64,000 nucleotides of DNA from Salimicrobium flavidum (GTDB taxonomy: Bacteria > Bacillota > Bacilli > Bacillales > Halobacillaceae): assembly GCF_900156645.1 (NCBI RefSeq), contig NZ_FTOC01000007.1, positions 100,478 to 164,477 of the forward strand, read 5' to 3'. Positions 25,368-34,863 of the stretch are shown one piece after another. The notes beneath the pieces were generated by a model. That model was given only the letters and a program-made list of their open reading frames with translations, was not told the DNA's origin and searched no databases. A program made the translations under genes and the position numbers. How positions within the stretch are numbered: position 1 is the stretch's first letter; every line of letters begins with the position of its first letter.

Positions 25368-26528
25368 ATGGACAAAAAAGATATCGCTGCCCTGCGCAGA
25401 CAGTTGAAAACAGATACAGATTTACTGAAAATAAATGACCTTTTCACCGTATACATCATGAAGGAAACATCGGAACCATTCCACTACCAGCACCAGACAT
25501 TCGACATGCTCGAGGAGGAACAGCAGGAGCTGTTCATGCAGAATTTCAAAAAGCTTCTCTCCGGCCAGCTCGATGAGAAATTGTTCGAACTGAAATTCAA
25601 GCGCGATACCGAAGAACCGACGCAGCTCCTGTTACATAAGAGTCTGCTCAGTAATGACACGGAAGAATGGACAGAGCAGATGCTTCAGATGACGGAGAAG
25701 ATCATGCACGAACAGGCGTACGAAAAAGATATCGTAATCACCTTCGTCAAAGGAGAGTACCTGAAAACGACACAACCATCTGCGGAAACCGAAGATTCAG
25801 ACCGGGATACTATGCTCTCCAGTCAGTTTATGCTTTGCAGCATCAATCAGACGGAACCTCCGGAAAGAGAGATCCAATTCGATTATGTCGAAAAAACCTT
25901 TAAATACAAAGTGGACGTCGATCCTGTCATCGACTTGAAAAAACCTTTAGGCGGCTTCCTGTTTCCGGCTATCACCGAAGGCGTGGGGGACGTCAATAAA
26001 GTCCTCTACTCCGCCGGCAAACCGAATGAACCGGACACCTATTTCATGGAAGAGGTGCTGGAAGGAGAAAAAACGATGACCGCCAAAGAAGACAAAGCGG
26101 TATTCGAAGAAGTGATGAAGGATGTTGTCGGCGATCGTCTCGCCCCCTCCACTCTGGCCAGCGTATACGAAGATATAAATTACACGCTTGAAGACAAAGA
26201 AAGCGCAGAACCACCGAAACTCGATTATAAAGATATCGGAAATTTCCTCAACAAAAACGGACAGGAAGTGGAAGAAGAAAAAGTAAAAGCGGCCTTCCAC
26301 AAAGTGACCGATGAGGAATCCTACGAATTGAAAGCTAGTAGCATATTGCCAAAATACAATTCGAAATCCATCAAGATCAATACGAAAGTCGCAAACATTT
26401 CCATCAGCCCGCAAGACCTCCCTCACGTGAAGCAGGTGAACAGAGACGGCAAGCGGTATATTATGATCGAAGTGGAAGAAGATGCGGAAATCGACGGATT
26501 CAAAATGCTCCCGGAAGATTTCGAATAA
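25368..26528 (+). CDS. DUF4317 domain protein
   Basis: 386 residues, soluble and acidic, opening MDKKDIAALRRQLKTDTDLL, a strong match to DUF4317, which is widespread in Firmicutes and has no known function. No catalytic motif is evident. AGGAGG lies before the start and it has its own promoter and terminator. It marks the return of backbone base composition after the accessory block and faces tyrS. Confidence 0.85.
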   Translation: MDKKDIAALRRQLKTDTDLLKINDLFTVYIMKETSEPFHYQHQTFDMLEEEQQELFMQNFKKLLSGQLDEKLFELKFKRDTEEPTQLLLHKSLLSNDTEEWTEQMLQMTEKIMHEQAYEKDIVITFVKGEYLKTTQPSAETEDSDRDTMLSSQFMLCSINQTEPPEREIQFDYVEKTFKYKVDVDPVIDLKKPLGGFLFPAITEGVGDVNKVLYSAGKPNEPDTYFMEEVLEGEKTMTAKEDKAVFEEVMKDVVGDRLAPSTLASVYEDINYTLEDKESAEPPKLDYKDIGNFLNKNGQEVEEEKVKAAFHKVTDEESYELKASSILPKYNSKSIKINTKVANISISPQDLPHVKQVNRDGKRYIMIEVEEDAEIDGFKMLPEDFE

Positions 26529-26580
26529 AAAAAGCAGAGGGCTGGTAGTTATTGCACTACCGCTCCCTCTGTTTTTTTCT
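26528..26580. terminator. Bidirectional terminator between DUF4317 gene and tyrS
   Basis: AAAAAAGCAGAGGG..GGTAGT pairs with ACTACC...CCCTCTG, with T7 on the plus strand and an A/T run on the other. Confidence 0.9.
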
Positions 26581-27848
26581 TACCTATATTGAATGAAAAA
26601 GTATTTTTTCTTCCCGCGGCGAATGATGGTGTATTTCCCTTCGATCTTATCCGCTTCTCCGAGTTCATGATTGATTTCCTGATTTCTTTCCCCGTTGATG
26701 TAAATAGCACCATTCGAAATATCTTCACGCGCCTGACGCTTCGAGGAAGAGATTCCGGCATCGACAAGAAGGTCCACCAATTTCTTCCCTTCTTCTTCTA
26801 CAGTGTGACTCGGCACTCCTTTGAACCCTTGTTCAATCTCCTCAGCGCTCAAAGATGTGATATCTCCACTGAACAGAGCTTCGGTGATTCTTTGTGCCTG
26901 TTCCAAAGCTTTTTCATCATGAACGATTTTCGTCATTTCTTCCCCCAGTCGCTTGTGGGCCTTCCTTTGTTCCGGGCGCTCCTCCACTTCTCTTCTCAGC
27001 TCCTCGATTTCATCAAAATCAAGGAACGTGAAATAATGGAGGAATTTGATGACGTCACGGTCATCGACGTTCACCCAGAACTGGTAGAATTCATAAGGAC
27101 TCGTCTTTTCAGGGTCGAGCCATACAGCTCCACCCGCTGTCTTCCCGAACTTGGAACCGTCCGCTTTAGTGATGAGCGGCATCGTCATTCCGTACGCTTC
27201 CACTTCTTTTTCACCGGCAGCTGAACGACGCAGCAGTTCAAGACCTGCGGTAATATTCCCCCACTGATCACTTCCCCCGAGCTGAAGCGTACAGTTCTCT
27301 TTTTCATACAGCTTCTGAAAATCGAGAGACTGGAGTATCATGTACGAAAATTCAGTGTAGCTGATCCCCGCTTCGATCCGGGATTCTACAGAATCTTTAG
27401 CAAGCATGTAGTTGATGCCGAAATGTTTCCCGGTATCTCTGAGGAAATCTATGATCGTCATCTCAGATAGCCACTCATAATTGTTTCTGGCTACAGCTGC
27501 GTTTTCTCCTTCATCAAAGTTGAGGATTTTCGCCATCTGATTTTTGATCCGTTCACTGTATCCCTTAACGACTTCCTGTGAATTCAACTGTCTTTCTGTC
27601 GAACGTCCGCTCGGATCACCGATCATGCCGGTACCGCCACCGACGAGTGCGATGGGACGGTGCCCTGCTTTCTGGAATCGTTTCAGCATCAATATTGGAA
27701 GCAGATGCCCGATGTGGAGACTGTCCGCCGTCGGGTCGAATCCACAGTACAAAGTCACCTGATCACTGTCCAAATGTTTTCGTAACCCCTTTTCATCTGT
27801 AACCTGATTGACTAATCCCCGTTTAGATAAATCGTCTAAAATATGCAT
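26580..27848 (-). CDS. tyrS: Tyrosyl-tRNA synthetase
   Basis: 422 residues, class I synthetase. YCGFDPTADSLHIGHLLP holds the HIGH motif, and ADGSKFGKTAGG is the KMSKS-equivalent loop of TyrRS. The C-terminal S4-like RNA-binding domain (SSKRQAREDISNGAIYING) is present. It charges tRNA-Tyr. ATG at 27848 fits the GGAGAG spacing better than the one 9 nt upstream, which directly abuts it. Controlled by the tyrosine T-box upstream. Confidence 0.97.
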   Translation of the reverse strand: MHILDDLSKRGLVNQVTDEKGLRKHLDSDQVTLYCGFDPTADSLHIGHLLPILMLKRFQKAGHRPIALVGGGTGMIGDPSGRSTERQLNSQEVVKGYSERIKNQMAKILNFDEGENAAVARNNYEWLSEMTIIDFLRDTGKHFGINYMLAKDSVESRIEAGISYTEFSYMILQSLDFQKLYEKENCTLQLGGSDQWGNITAGLELLRRSAAGEKEVEAYGMTMPLITKADGSKFGKTAGGAVWLDPEKTSPYEFYQFWVNVDDRDVIKFLHYFTFLDFDEIEELRREVEERPEQRKAHKRLGEEMTKIVHDEKALEQAQRITEALFSGDITSLSAEEIEQGFKGVPSHTVEEEGKKLVDLLVDAGISSSKRQAREDISNGAIYINGERNQEINHELGEADKIEGKYTIIRRGKKKYFFIQYR

Positions 27849-27879
27849 ATCTTTCATCTCTCCAATTCAACTTATTTCT

Positions 27880-28135
27880 GAAAATAAAAAAGACCTGCAT
27901 CCCCCTTACGGAAAAGGGACGAGGTCTTTATCATCGCGGTACCACCCTGGTTGCACACATGTGCCACTTCATTTGATTAACGACTGCGTATGTACGTGCA
28001 ACCGTCTCCTGATTCATACCAGAAGATGCTCCCGGGCGTAATTCGGTTCTGATTCCCTGTCGATTCCCACCAGCCATCGACTCTCTGTAAAAGGATAAGC
28101 AGATCCTACTTCAACCGTTCTTCGCTTTTTCAGAT
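27880..28135 (-). ncRNA. T-box leader of tyrS (tyrosine specifier)
   Basis: On the minus strand the leader contains AGGGTGGTACCGCG (T-box core, rc of 27935-27948), followed by a terminator hairpin of GACCTCGTCCC with GGGATGCAGGTC and a T run (27886-27928). The Stem I specifier region reads GAATTACGC; the TAC triplet (28038-28040) is a Tyr codon. Uncharged tRNA-Tyr would stabilise the antiterminator and allow tyrS expression. Confidence 0.92.
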
Positions 28136-28150
28136 TCAATTATGTATTCA

Positions 28151-28179
28151 TTTTTATCACAAATTTTCCATGAAAGCAA
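28151..28179 (-). promoter_or_regulatory. Promoter of the tyrS T-box transcript
   Basis: On the minus strand TTGCTT (28174-28179), a 17-nt spacer and TAAAAA (28151-28156). Confidence 0.6.
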
Positions 28180-28218
28180 TTATTCTTTTGTATGATTCTA
28201 TATCTCACCCGTTGAGTA

Positions 28219-28227
28219 TGGTATAAT
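28219..28227 (+). promoter_or_regulatory. Extended -10 promoter of the class A PBP gene
   Basis: TGGTATAAT: a TG dinucleotide one base before a perfect TATAAT (28222-28227). No good -35 box. The PBP start is 31 nt downstream. Confidence 0.6.
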
Positions 28228-28257
28228 ATAGATTGTTATTTTAGGGGGTCTGCATTC

Positions 28258-31200
28258 ATGAAATGGAACAAAGAATATTTCCGCGAACGATGGCAGGACG
28301 GAACAATCTTCAAGTATACCCGTATCACCTATGATGTAGCATGGAATATATTGTTATTTTTCATTATCATCGGAATAATAGGTCTGTTTTTCGCCGGCGG
28401 CGTAGGAGCAGGTTATTTCGCTTCTCTTGTAGAAGACGAACCGATACGTAGTGAGCAGGAATTGACGGAAAGTATTTATAACTATGAAGAAACATCGGAA
28501 TTATATTTCAAGGGGGACCAATTCCTCGGAGATGTCAGGTCCGATCTGTATAGAGAAGAAGTACAACTCGACAATGTCAGTAATCATCTGGTGAATGCCG
28601 TTGTGGCTACAGAGGACGGAAATTTCGAAGAACATAATGGAGTTGTGCCAAAAGCCCTGATGCGGGCAGTGGTTCAACAGGTGACCAATTCAAATACAAA
28701 AACAGGGGGAAGTACCCTCACCCAGCAGTTGGTCAAAAACCAGATCCTTACTAATGAAGTATCTTTCGAACGGAAAGCGAAAGAAGTGTTGAACGCATTA
28801 CGCATCGAACATTTCTTTGAAAAAGACCAGATCCTTGAAGCGTACATGAACATTGTACCTTTTGGAAGAAATGCGAACGGTCAGAACATTGCAGGGGTAC
28901 AAAGTGCCGCTCAAGGTATTTTCGGAAGTGATGTAAGTGAACTGAGCATACCTCAGGCAGCGTTTATCGCAGGCCTCCCTCAGAATCCATACACTTACAC
29001 CCCCTTCAAGAATTCTGGGGGAATGAAAGAAACGGAGAATCTTCAGGCAGGTTTGAGCCGGATGAGGGAAGTCCTCGAACGTATGCATGAAAAAGGGTAC
29101 ATTTCGGAAAGCGAATATGAAAAGGGGATCGATTATAACCTTGCTGCTAACCTCACTTCCCCTGAACCATTGGCCAGCTCCGACTACCCGTACCTCACAC
29201 GTGACATCCAGGACCGTGCTGAAGAAGTATTGACGGAGCAGCTTGCGAAAAATGACGGTCACACGATGGAAGACCTTGAGAATGATGAAAAATTGATGGA
29301 AGAGTACACCACACTGGCGGAAAGACGCCTCTCTACGGGTGGATTGAAGGTACACTCTACCATCGATAAAGAAGTATATGACGTTATGCAACGCGTGAAG
29401 AACAATTATGATAATTATGATACGTGGAGAACAGTGCTGGTAGACGATCCTGAGACAGGTAACAAAGTGGAAAAAGAGATTCCTGTCGAAGTCGGAAGTA
29501 TCCTTCAGGAGAACTCTTCAGGTGCTATCCTCGGTTTCATTGCAGGACGTGACTTCGATATCCAGCAATTGAACCACGCCACACAGGCGAGACGTTCCAA
29601 TGGAAGTACGATGAAACCTCTTCTCGTATATGCACCCGGTATGGAGCTCGGGGCTGTTCAGCCCGGTGCCGTTTTTGCGGATATTCCCTACTCCTATCCA
29701 GGTACGAGTAAAGAGCTGAGCAACTACGGGGGAGGCTATAGCGGTTTCGTTTCCGCAAGACAAGCCCTGGCCAAGTCCTATAATATCCCTGCGGTCAAAG
29801 CCTATAGTGAAATCGTAGGCCAGAACCCGGCCGGCAAGTATTTGGAGAAGATGGGTTTCGACTCTTTGACACAAGCGGACAAGGAGAACCTTTCAGCCTC
29901 TCTTGGTGCTACAGATAACGGTGTAACCATTGAAGAAAATACAAATGGCTATTCCACTTTCGGAAACATGGGAACCCATGTGGATGCTTATATGATCGAT
30001 AAGATCGTAACGAAAGACGGGGAAGTTCTGTACGAACAGAAAAAAGAAACGACGAAAGTATTCAGCGACCAGACTTCTTACCTGATGCTTGATATGATGC
30101 GTGACGTGCTCGATTACGGAACAGCAGCAGGCCTCAAGAGCCAGCTTACGAATCCTGGAGTGGATTGGGCCGGAAAGACAGGTACCTCCCAGTATTACAA
30201 AGACACATGGTTCGTCGCTACGAACCCGAATGTAACGATGAGCATGTGGATGGGATATGACTTTCAAGAGCAGTTGAACCGGTATGGGTACAGCTCAAGA
30301 AATACAGGCTTATGGGCAGACGTCGTCAATGCAGTTACGGAGATCAGACCGGAACTCATGGCGCCTGAACAGGATTTCGAGCGTCCATCCGGTATCGTGA
30401 ACCGTTCTTACTGCGCAACATCAGGATTATTGGTATCCGATCTTTGTGCTTCCGTAGGACTCGGAGAAAGTGATATCTATAACGCTGAACACGTACCGAC
30501 ACAAAGAGATGATAGCCTTATGAATGGAGACTTTGTCCGTGTCCAAGGCAACCTTACTATTGCAGGAGCAAGTACACCGAGCGAGTTCATTGTAAACGGC
30601 GGAGGTGTAACCTTGAAACCTGAATTTCTCGAAGAAAATGGTTACGACACAGCCGAAGAACTACAGCACCTCATCCCGAACGCAGGCGCATGGTCGAACG
30701 TCGCCTTACCTTCTGGTGGAGCTGCCGGCGTGTCACAAAGTGTTCCGAGTGACGGCGGCGCACCTTCAGCACCAGGAGGCGTCAGCGCTAGCGGATCGAC
30801 CCTTTCCTGGGGAGCCTCAGCCAGCAGTGATGTCGTGGGCTATAGAGTCTACAGAGCAAGCACACCGAGCAGCGGCTTCGCATTCCTTGGAAGCACCACT
30901 TCAACATCGATCAGCTTCTCAGGTGGTGAAGGTCTTTATGCTGTACGTGCAGTAGACTACTACGGCCAGCAGTCAGGCTTATCCAGTCCGTTGACTATCG
31001 GGAATCCAGGAGCTCCTGAACCGGAGCCTGAACCAGCTCCCGAACCGGAGCCGGAGCCTACTCCGAACCAGGGCGGCTCCGATGAGGAATCTTCCGGTAG
31101 CAATAACTCCGGAAGCCAGGATGCGCCTGGAAACGGTGGATCTTCCGGAAATGAGTCCGGGAATGATAGTGGCTCCTCCGGCGGCACCAATTCCGGCGGA

Positions 31201-31434
31201 TCTTCCGGAGATGGAGGGTCTACCGGAGGTGAGTCCGGAAATGACAATGGTTCCTCCGGCGGCACCGATTCCGACGGATCTTCCGGCAGTGGAGAAACTG
31301 ATAGCGGAACTTCCAGTGATGGGAGTTCCGGTACAGGAAGCAGCGGCTCTGAAGGCAGTTCCTCCGGTGGTGAAAGCGGAGGATCTTCCGGAGAAGGCAC
31401 TTCCGAAAGCGGGTCCCAGGGATCAGAAGAATAA
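28258..31434 (+). CDS. Class A penicillin-binding protein with FN3 domain and Gly/Ser tail
   Basis: 1,058 residues. A transmembrane helix (about 32-60) precedes a GT51 glycosyltransferase domain with catalytic Glu in ATEDGNFEEH (E119) and GGSTLTQQLVKNQ. The transpeptidase has S450-T-M-K453, KSYN and K640-T-G-T-S. An FN3 domain spans about 834-915, then a Pro/Glu linker (about 920-941) and a 115-residue Gly/Ser/Glu/Asp tail containing a 78-bp direct repeat. It polymerises and cross-links peptidoglycan outside the membrane. GGGGG precedes the ATG; a strong terminator follows. It lies between tyrS and acuA. Confidence 0.93.
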   Translation: MKWNKEYFRERWQDGTIFKYTRITYDVAWNILLFFIIIGIIGLFFAGGVGAGYFASLVEDEPIRSEQELTESIYNYEETSELYFKGDQFLGDVRSDLYREEVQLDNVSNHLVNAVVATEDGNFEEHNGVVPKALMRAVVQQVTNSNTKTGGSTLTQQLVKNQILTNEVSFERKAKEVLNALRIEHFFEKDQILEAYMNIVPFGRNANGQNIAGVQSAAQGIFGSDVSELSIPQAAFIAGLPQNPYTYTPFKNSGGMKETENLQAGLSRMREVLERMHEKGYISESEYEKGIDYNLAANLTSPEPLASSDYPYLTRDIQDRAEEVLTEQLAKNDGHTMEDLENDEKLMEEYTTLAERRLSTGGLKVHSTIDKEVYDVMQRVKNNYDNYDTWRTVLVDDPETGNKVEKEIPVEVGSILQENSSGAILGFIAGRDFDIQQLNHATQARRSNGSTMKPLLVYAPGMELGAVQPGAVFADIPYSYPGTSKELSNYGGGYSGFVSARQALAKSYNIPAVKAYSEIVGQNPAGKYLEKMGFDSLTQADKENLSASLGATDNGVTIEENTNGYSTFGNMGTHVDAYMIDKIVTKDGEVLYEQKKETTKVFSDQTSYLMLDMMRDVLDYGTAAGLKSQLTNPGVDWAGKTGTSQYYKDTWFVATNPNVTMSMWMGYDFQEQLNRYGYSSRNTGLWADVVNAVTEIRPELMAPEQDFERPSGIVNRSYCATSGLLVSDLCASVGLGESDIYNAEHVPTQRDDSLMNGDFVRVQGNLTIAGASTPSEFIVNGGGVTLKPEFLEENGYDTAEELQHLIPNAGAWSNVALPSGGAAGVSQSVPSDGGAPSAPGGVSASGSTLSWGASASSDVVGYRVYRASTPSSGFAFLGSTTSTSISFSGGEGLYAVRAVDYYGQQSGLSSPLTIGNPGAPEPEPEPAPEPEPEPTPNQGGSDEESSGSNNSGSQDAPGNGGSSGNESGNDSGSSGGTNSGGSSGDGGSTGGESGNDNGSSGGTDSDGSSGSGETDSGTSSDGSSGTGSSGSEGSSSGGESGGSSGEGTSESGSQGSEE
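31153..31302 (+). repeat. 78-bp tandem repeat in the PBP tail
   Basis: GAGTCCGG starts at 31153 and again at 31231; the two units encode ESGNDSGSSGGTNSGGSSGD and ESGNDNGSSGGTDSDGSSGS. The second is shortened at its end. Confidence 0.7.
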
Positions 31435-31441
31435 TCATTGA

Positions 31442-31484
31442 TACTGTTTGAAAAGAGATACTTCTTTTCAAACAGTATTTTTAT
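31442..31484 (+). terminator. Terminator of the PBP gene
   Basis: TACTGTTTGAAAAG pairs with CTTTTCAAACAGTA, followed by TTTTTAT. Confidence 0.9.
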
Positions 31485-31532
31485 AGGTAAAATATAACTA
31501 GAATGAAAACTTTCTTTACAGGTGGTGGGTGT

Positions 31533-32195
31533 GTGGAACATGAAAAGAAATTTTTCCAGCGAAAATTGAAAACGGATACAGGTGAACTCACTATCGAGGG
31601 ACCTCTTACATCCGAAGAACTTTCCCAATATTCCTTTCACGAAAAATTGACTGCTTTTCGTCCTCCCAAAAAGCAGTTTGAAGCAATCAAGGGGATAGCT
31701 GACCTCCCCGAGGGGCGGATCATTATCGCCCGTTTCGAAGGAGACATTGTCGGCTATGTGACCTATCTGCATCCGGACCCTTTAGAACGTTGGTCAGAAG
31801 GGAAGATGGAGAACCTCATCGAACTCGGGGCTATTGAAGTGATCCCTGGCTTCCGCGGCTACCGCGTCGGCTCCCATTTGCTGGAAATATCGATGCTCGA
31901 TGAATACATGGAGAATTACATAGTGATCTCCACGGAATATTACTGGCACTGGGACTTGAAAGGCACCGGCCTCAGTATATGGCAGTACCGTAAAGTGATG
32001 GAGAAGATGATGGCTGCGGGCGGCTTGAAACCCGCGCCCACGGACGACCCGGAAATCATCTCTCATCCAGCTAACTGTCTGATGGTACGGATCGGAAAAA
32101 ATATCGGAGGATCAGACATTGATCAGTTTGACCGCCTTCGCTTCTTGACAAAACATCGAAATGAACAAAGGAGGTCATCAATCAATGCTGATTGA
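31533..32195 (+). CDS. acuA: Protein acetyltransferase AcuA
   Basis: 220 residues, GNAT fold; TEYYWHWDLKG, LTAFRPPKKQ and HPANCLMVRIGK are hallmarks of AcuA. In B. subtilis it acetylates and inactivates acetyl-CoA synthetase AcsA. The start is taken as GTG (31533, V-E-H-E-K) by alignment with B. subtilis AcuA, which begins MEH. It overlaps acuB by 11 nt. AcsA, normally divergent from this operon, is not adjacent here. Confidence 0.93.
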   Translation: MEHEKKFFQRKLKTDTGELTIEGPLTSEELSQYSFHEKLTAFRPPKKQFEAIKGIADLPEGRIIIARFEGDIVGYVTYLHPDPLERWSEGKMENLIELGAIEVIPGFRGYRVGSHLLEISMLDEYMENYIVISTEYYWHWDLKGTGLSIWQYRKVMEKMMAAGGLKPAPTDDPEIISHPANCLMVRIGKNIGGSDIDQFDRLRFLTKHRNEQRRSSINAD

Positions 32196-32832
32196 AGAAA
32201 TGATGAAAACAGACGTTCATACACTGAACCGCGACGATACGATTGAAGATGCGCTCATAATGCTCAGCAATCATCATATCCGCCACATCCCTATCGTCGA
32301 TGAAAACCACCATGTTATCGGTATCGTCTCTGATAGAGATGTGCGTGATGCGAGTCCGTCCGTTTTTCATAAGGATGAAACGGTGGATGAGCTGAAAAAC
32401 AATCTGGGAAGCATCATGACTACACAGGTCATTACGGTCCACCCTCTCGATTTCGTTGAAGAGGTGGCAACTATCTTTTATGAACACGAAATCGCTTGTG
32501 TTCCCGTAACCAGTAACGAAAAGCTCGTAGGGATCATTACAGAGAAAGACCTCCTTTATACACTCATACAACTCACAGGAACAAACGTTCAAAGTTCACA
32601 GATTGAAGTGAAGGTTCCGAATCGCCCCGGCATGCTGCCGGGAGTAGTGAGTATCGTCGGCAAAAGAAAGGTGAATATCAGTTCTATTTTGATTTATCCT
32701 TATAAACCAGATAATCATTTCAAAGTCATCGTGTTTCGCGTACAAACGATGAATCCGAACCCGATCATCGAAGATTTACGTAAATCTGAGTATGATGTGC
32801 TGTGGCCAAAAGCTCCGGGGATGTCTTTATGA
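32185..32832 (+). CDS. acuB: AcuB, CBS-ACT domain protein
   Basis: 215 residues. Two CBS domains (about 1-60 and 75-135; HIPIVDENHHVIGIVSDRDV and VPVTSNEKLVGIITEKDL) are followed by an ACT domain (EVKVPNRPGMLPGVVSIVGK). AAGGAGG sets the start at 32185, inside the end of acuA. The acu operon controls acetate/acetoin use, but the exact task of AcuB is unclear; ligand binding to CBS or ACT is likely. Confidence 0.92.
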   Translation: MLIEEMMKTDVHTLNRDDTIEDALIMLSNHHIRHIPIVDENHHVIGIVSDRDVRDASPSVFHKDETVDELKNNLGSIMTTQVITVHPLDFVEEVATIFYEHEIACVPVTSNEKLVGIITEKDLLYTLIQLTGTNVQSSQIEVKVPNRPGMLPGVVSIVGKRKVNISSILIYPYKPDNHFKVIVFRVQTMNPNPIIEDLRKSEYDVLWPKAPGMSL

Positions 32833-33995
32833 CCTGTGCCTCTAAATTTGTATATTCCAAAGACTACTCGACATACCGCTTCAGTGATGATCATCCGTTC
32901 AACCAGATGCGGGTGGAATTGACCTACGATTTACTGAAGCACGCTGGAGCACTGGATTCCCAAGACTTGATTTCACCAAGATATGCTACCGAAGATGAAT
33001 TGGCACTTTTCCACAGCAGAGAATATATCGATGCCGTCAAAAAGGCGAGTCGGGGCGAACTGCCGGAAGAAGAAGGCATCGAATTCGGAATAGGTACAGA
33101 AGATACTCCCATGTTTGATGGAATGCACGAGGCGGCTTCTTTGATCGTAGGAAGTACACTCTCAGCCATTGATGAAGTGATGCAGGGACGCACTGATCAT
33201 ACATTGAATATCGGAGGAGGGCTTCATCATGGCTTCGAACGGAGAGCCTCCGGCTTCTGTATCTACAACGACGGCGCCGTAGGTATCAAATACCTGCAAA
33301 ACAAATATAAGCAACGCGTCATGTATATAGATACGGATGCCCACCACGGAGATGGCGTTCAATGGGCTTTCTACGGAGATCCGGACGTTTGCACCCTGTC
33401 GATCCACGAAACAGGAAGATATCTCTTCCCGGGTACCGGCAATGTCAATGAACGAGGGTTGAAGGAAGGATATGGCTACTCTTTCAACCTGCCTATCGAC
33501 GCTTTCACAGAAGATGAATCATTTTTACATGTTTACGAATCCGCTTTCAAAAAAGTGGCCGCTTATTTCAAACCGGATATTATCGTTTCACAAAACGGTG
33601 CGGATGCCCATTTTTACGACCCGCTGACCCACCTATGTTCGACGATGAGTATATACGAACGTATTCCTGAACTCACACATGAACTTGCTCATAAACACTG
33701 CAATGGAAAATGGGTAGCCCTCGGCGGCGGAGGATACGATATTTGGAGAGTTGTTCCAAGGGCATGGGCTCAACTCTGGAAAATCATGAAGGATCAGACT
33801 CCATTTAAAGGAAAGATCCCTGACGGATGGCTCCAGCAATGGGAACCAAAAGCACCTTTCTCTCTGCCGAGCACATGGCATGACCCTAAGGGTGCTTACA
33901 AAGAAATACCGAGAAAACCTGAAATAACCGAAAAGAATGAAAAGATGCTGCAGGCAGCCATGCAATTGATCGATAACCAGATTCACTACAACTAA
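32829..33995 (+). CDS. acuC: Protein deacetylase AcuC (class I histone deacetylase-like)
   Basis: 388 residues. Zinc-site and catalytic motifs are visible: DTDAHHGDGVQWAF, GGGLHHGF and SQNGADAHFYDP. AcuC removes the acetyl group placed by AcuA, reactivating AcsA. ATG at 32829 overlaps the acuB stop as ATGA, with GGGGATG upstream, so it is translationally coupled. Confidence 0.95.
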   Translation: MTCASKFVYSKDYSTYRFSDDHPFNQMRVELTYDLLKHAGALDSQDLISPRYATEDELALFHSREYIDAVKKASRGELPEEEGIEFGIGTEDTPMFDGMHEAASLIVGSTLSAIDEVMQGRTDHTLNIGGGLHHGFERRASGFCIYNDGAVGIKYLQNKYKQRVMYIDTDAHHGDGVQWAFYGDPDVCTLSIHETGRYLFPGTGNVNERGLKEGYGYSFNLPIDAFTEDESFLHVYESAFKKVAAYFKPDIIVSQNGADAHFYDPLTHLCSTMSIYERIPELTHELAHKHCNGKWVALGGGGYDIWRVVPRAWAQLWKIMKDQTPFKGKIPDGWLQQWEPKAPFSLPSTWHDPKGAYKEIPRKPEITEKNEKMLQAAMQLIDNQIHYN

Positions 33996-34007
33996 AATAC
34001 TCCATTA

Positions 34008-34052
34008 AAACAGGCACCGCCACTCCTCAGGAAGGAGATGGTGGTGCCTGTT
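34008..34052. terminator. Bidirectional terminator between acuC and motS
   Basis: AACAGGCACCGCCAC pairs with GTGGTGCCTGTT in a long interrupted stem. The last codons and stop of motS lie inside it. Confidence 0.85.
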
Positions 34053-34863
34053 CACTGCTTTCATATTCCGGGTCGAGAATTACTATTTCAACTCTTCTGT
34101 TCTTTCGCCAGTTCTCTTCGGAATCATTCGGAGCAAGAGGTCTTGTAGAGCCGTAAGCGGCTGCAGTAAATCGCACAGGGTCAAGCGATTCATTATTTCT
34201 CAACAAATAACGGATGACACTACCCGCTCTTGCCCCGGATAATTCCCAGTTAGACGGGAATTTCTCTGTAGAAATAGGACGATTATCCGTGTGTCCTTCC
34301 ACTTTCACATGGTTCGGAACCGTTGTAAGCAATTCACTCAGCTTACCGAGAAAAGGTCGGCCACTCTCCAGGATTTCAGCTCCACCGGTTTCAAATAAAA
34401 GCTGCTCCTGCAAAACGAGGACAATTCCTCTTTCTGTCCGTTCCGCCGATATTATATCCTGAAGTTGATTACTCTCAAGAAAATCATCGACCTCTTCCAC
34501 CACTTCACTCAGCTGATCTTCCGAGGTCCCCTCTTCACTCTGCCCGTCACTTTCATTGTTTTCCGATTCTGCAACAGACTGAGGAGCCTCTGTAGGGTCT
34601 TCGAATTCACTACTCTCCTGACCGCTTTCCTGAACTTCCGTCTGTTCGGTCGGGTTTTCGCTTTCCACGGGAGAAGGCATAAAATCAAAAATCATCCGGT
34701 TTTTGAAAGACTCGGCGACCGCATCGAATTTCACTTCGTTGATTTGAGACATGGAAAACAGTAAAACAAAAAAGACAAGAATAAGTGTAACCATATCCGC
34801 ATATGTAGTCATCCAGCGCGGAGAGCCTTTTTTCTCTGAAGATTTATTTTTTCTAAGCTTCAT
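34027..34863 (-). CDS. motS: Flagellar stator protein MotS (Na+ type)
   Basis: 278 residues. One N-terminal transmembrane helix with the ion-binding Asp in PRWMTTYADMVTLILVFFVL, an acidic Glu/Ser-rich linker, then an OmpA-like peptidoglycan-binding domain (VEGHTDNRPI, SNWELSGARAGSVIRYLL). With MotP it forms a sodium-driven stator. ATG at 34863 follows AGGAAG and overlaps the motP stop by 11 nt. The final codons lie in the shared terminator. Confidence 0.93.
   Translation of the reverse strand: MKLRKNKSSEKKGSPRWMTTYADMVTLILVFFVLLFSMSQINEVKFDAVAESFKNRMIFDFMPSPVESENPTEQTEVQESGQESSEFEDPTEAPQSVAESENNESDGQSEEGTSEDQLSEVVEEVDDFLESNQLQDIISAERTERGIVLVLQEQLLFETGGAEILESGRPFLGKLSELLTTVPNHVKVEGHTDNRPISTEKFPSNWELSGARAGSVIRYLLRNNESLDPVRFTAAAYGSTRPLAPNDSEENWRKNRRVEIVILDPEYESSEQAPPSPS

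Noticed and set aside
31000..31434. Repetitive stretch as a possible CRISPR or VNTR locus
   Set aside because: The units are in-frame coding repeats without spacers, so it is not a CRISPR; it is reported only as a tail repeat.
30960..31772. 270-codon minus-strand ORF opposite the PBP tail
   Set aside because: It arises because the repetitive Gly/Ser/Pro/Glu codons contain no antisense stops; the product is a Pro/Ser/Glu repeat and there is no ribosome site.
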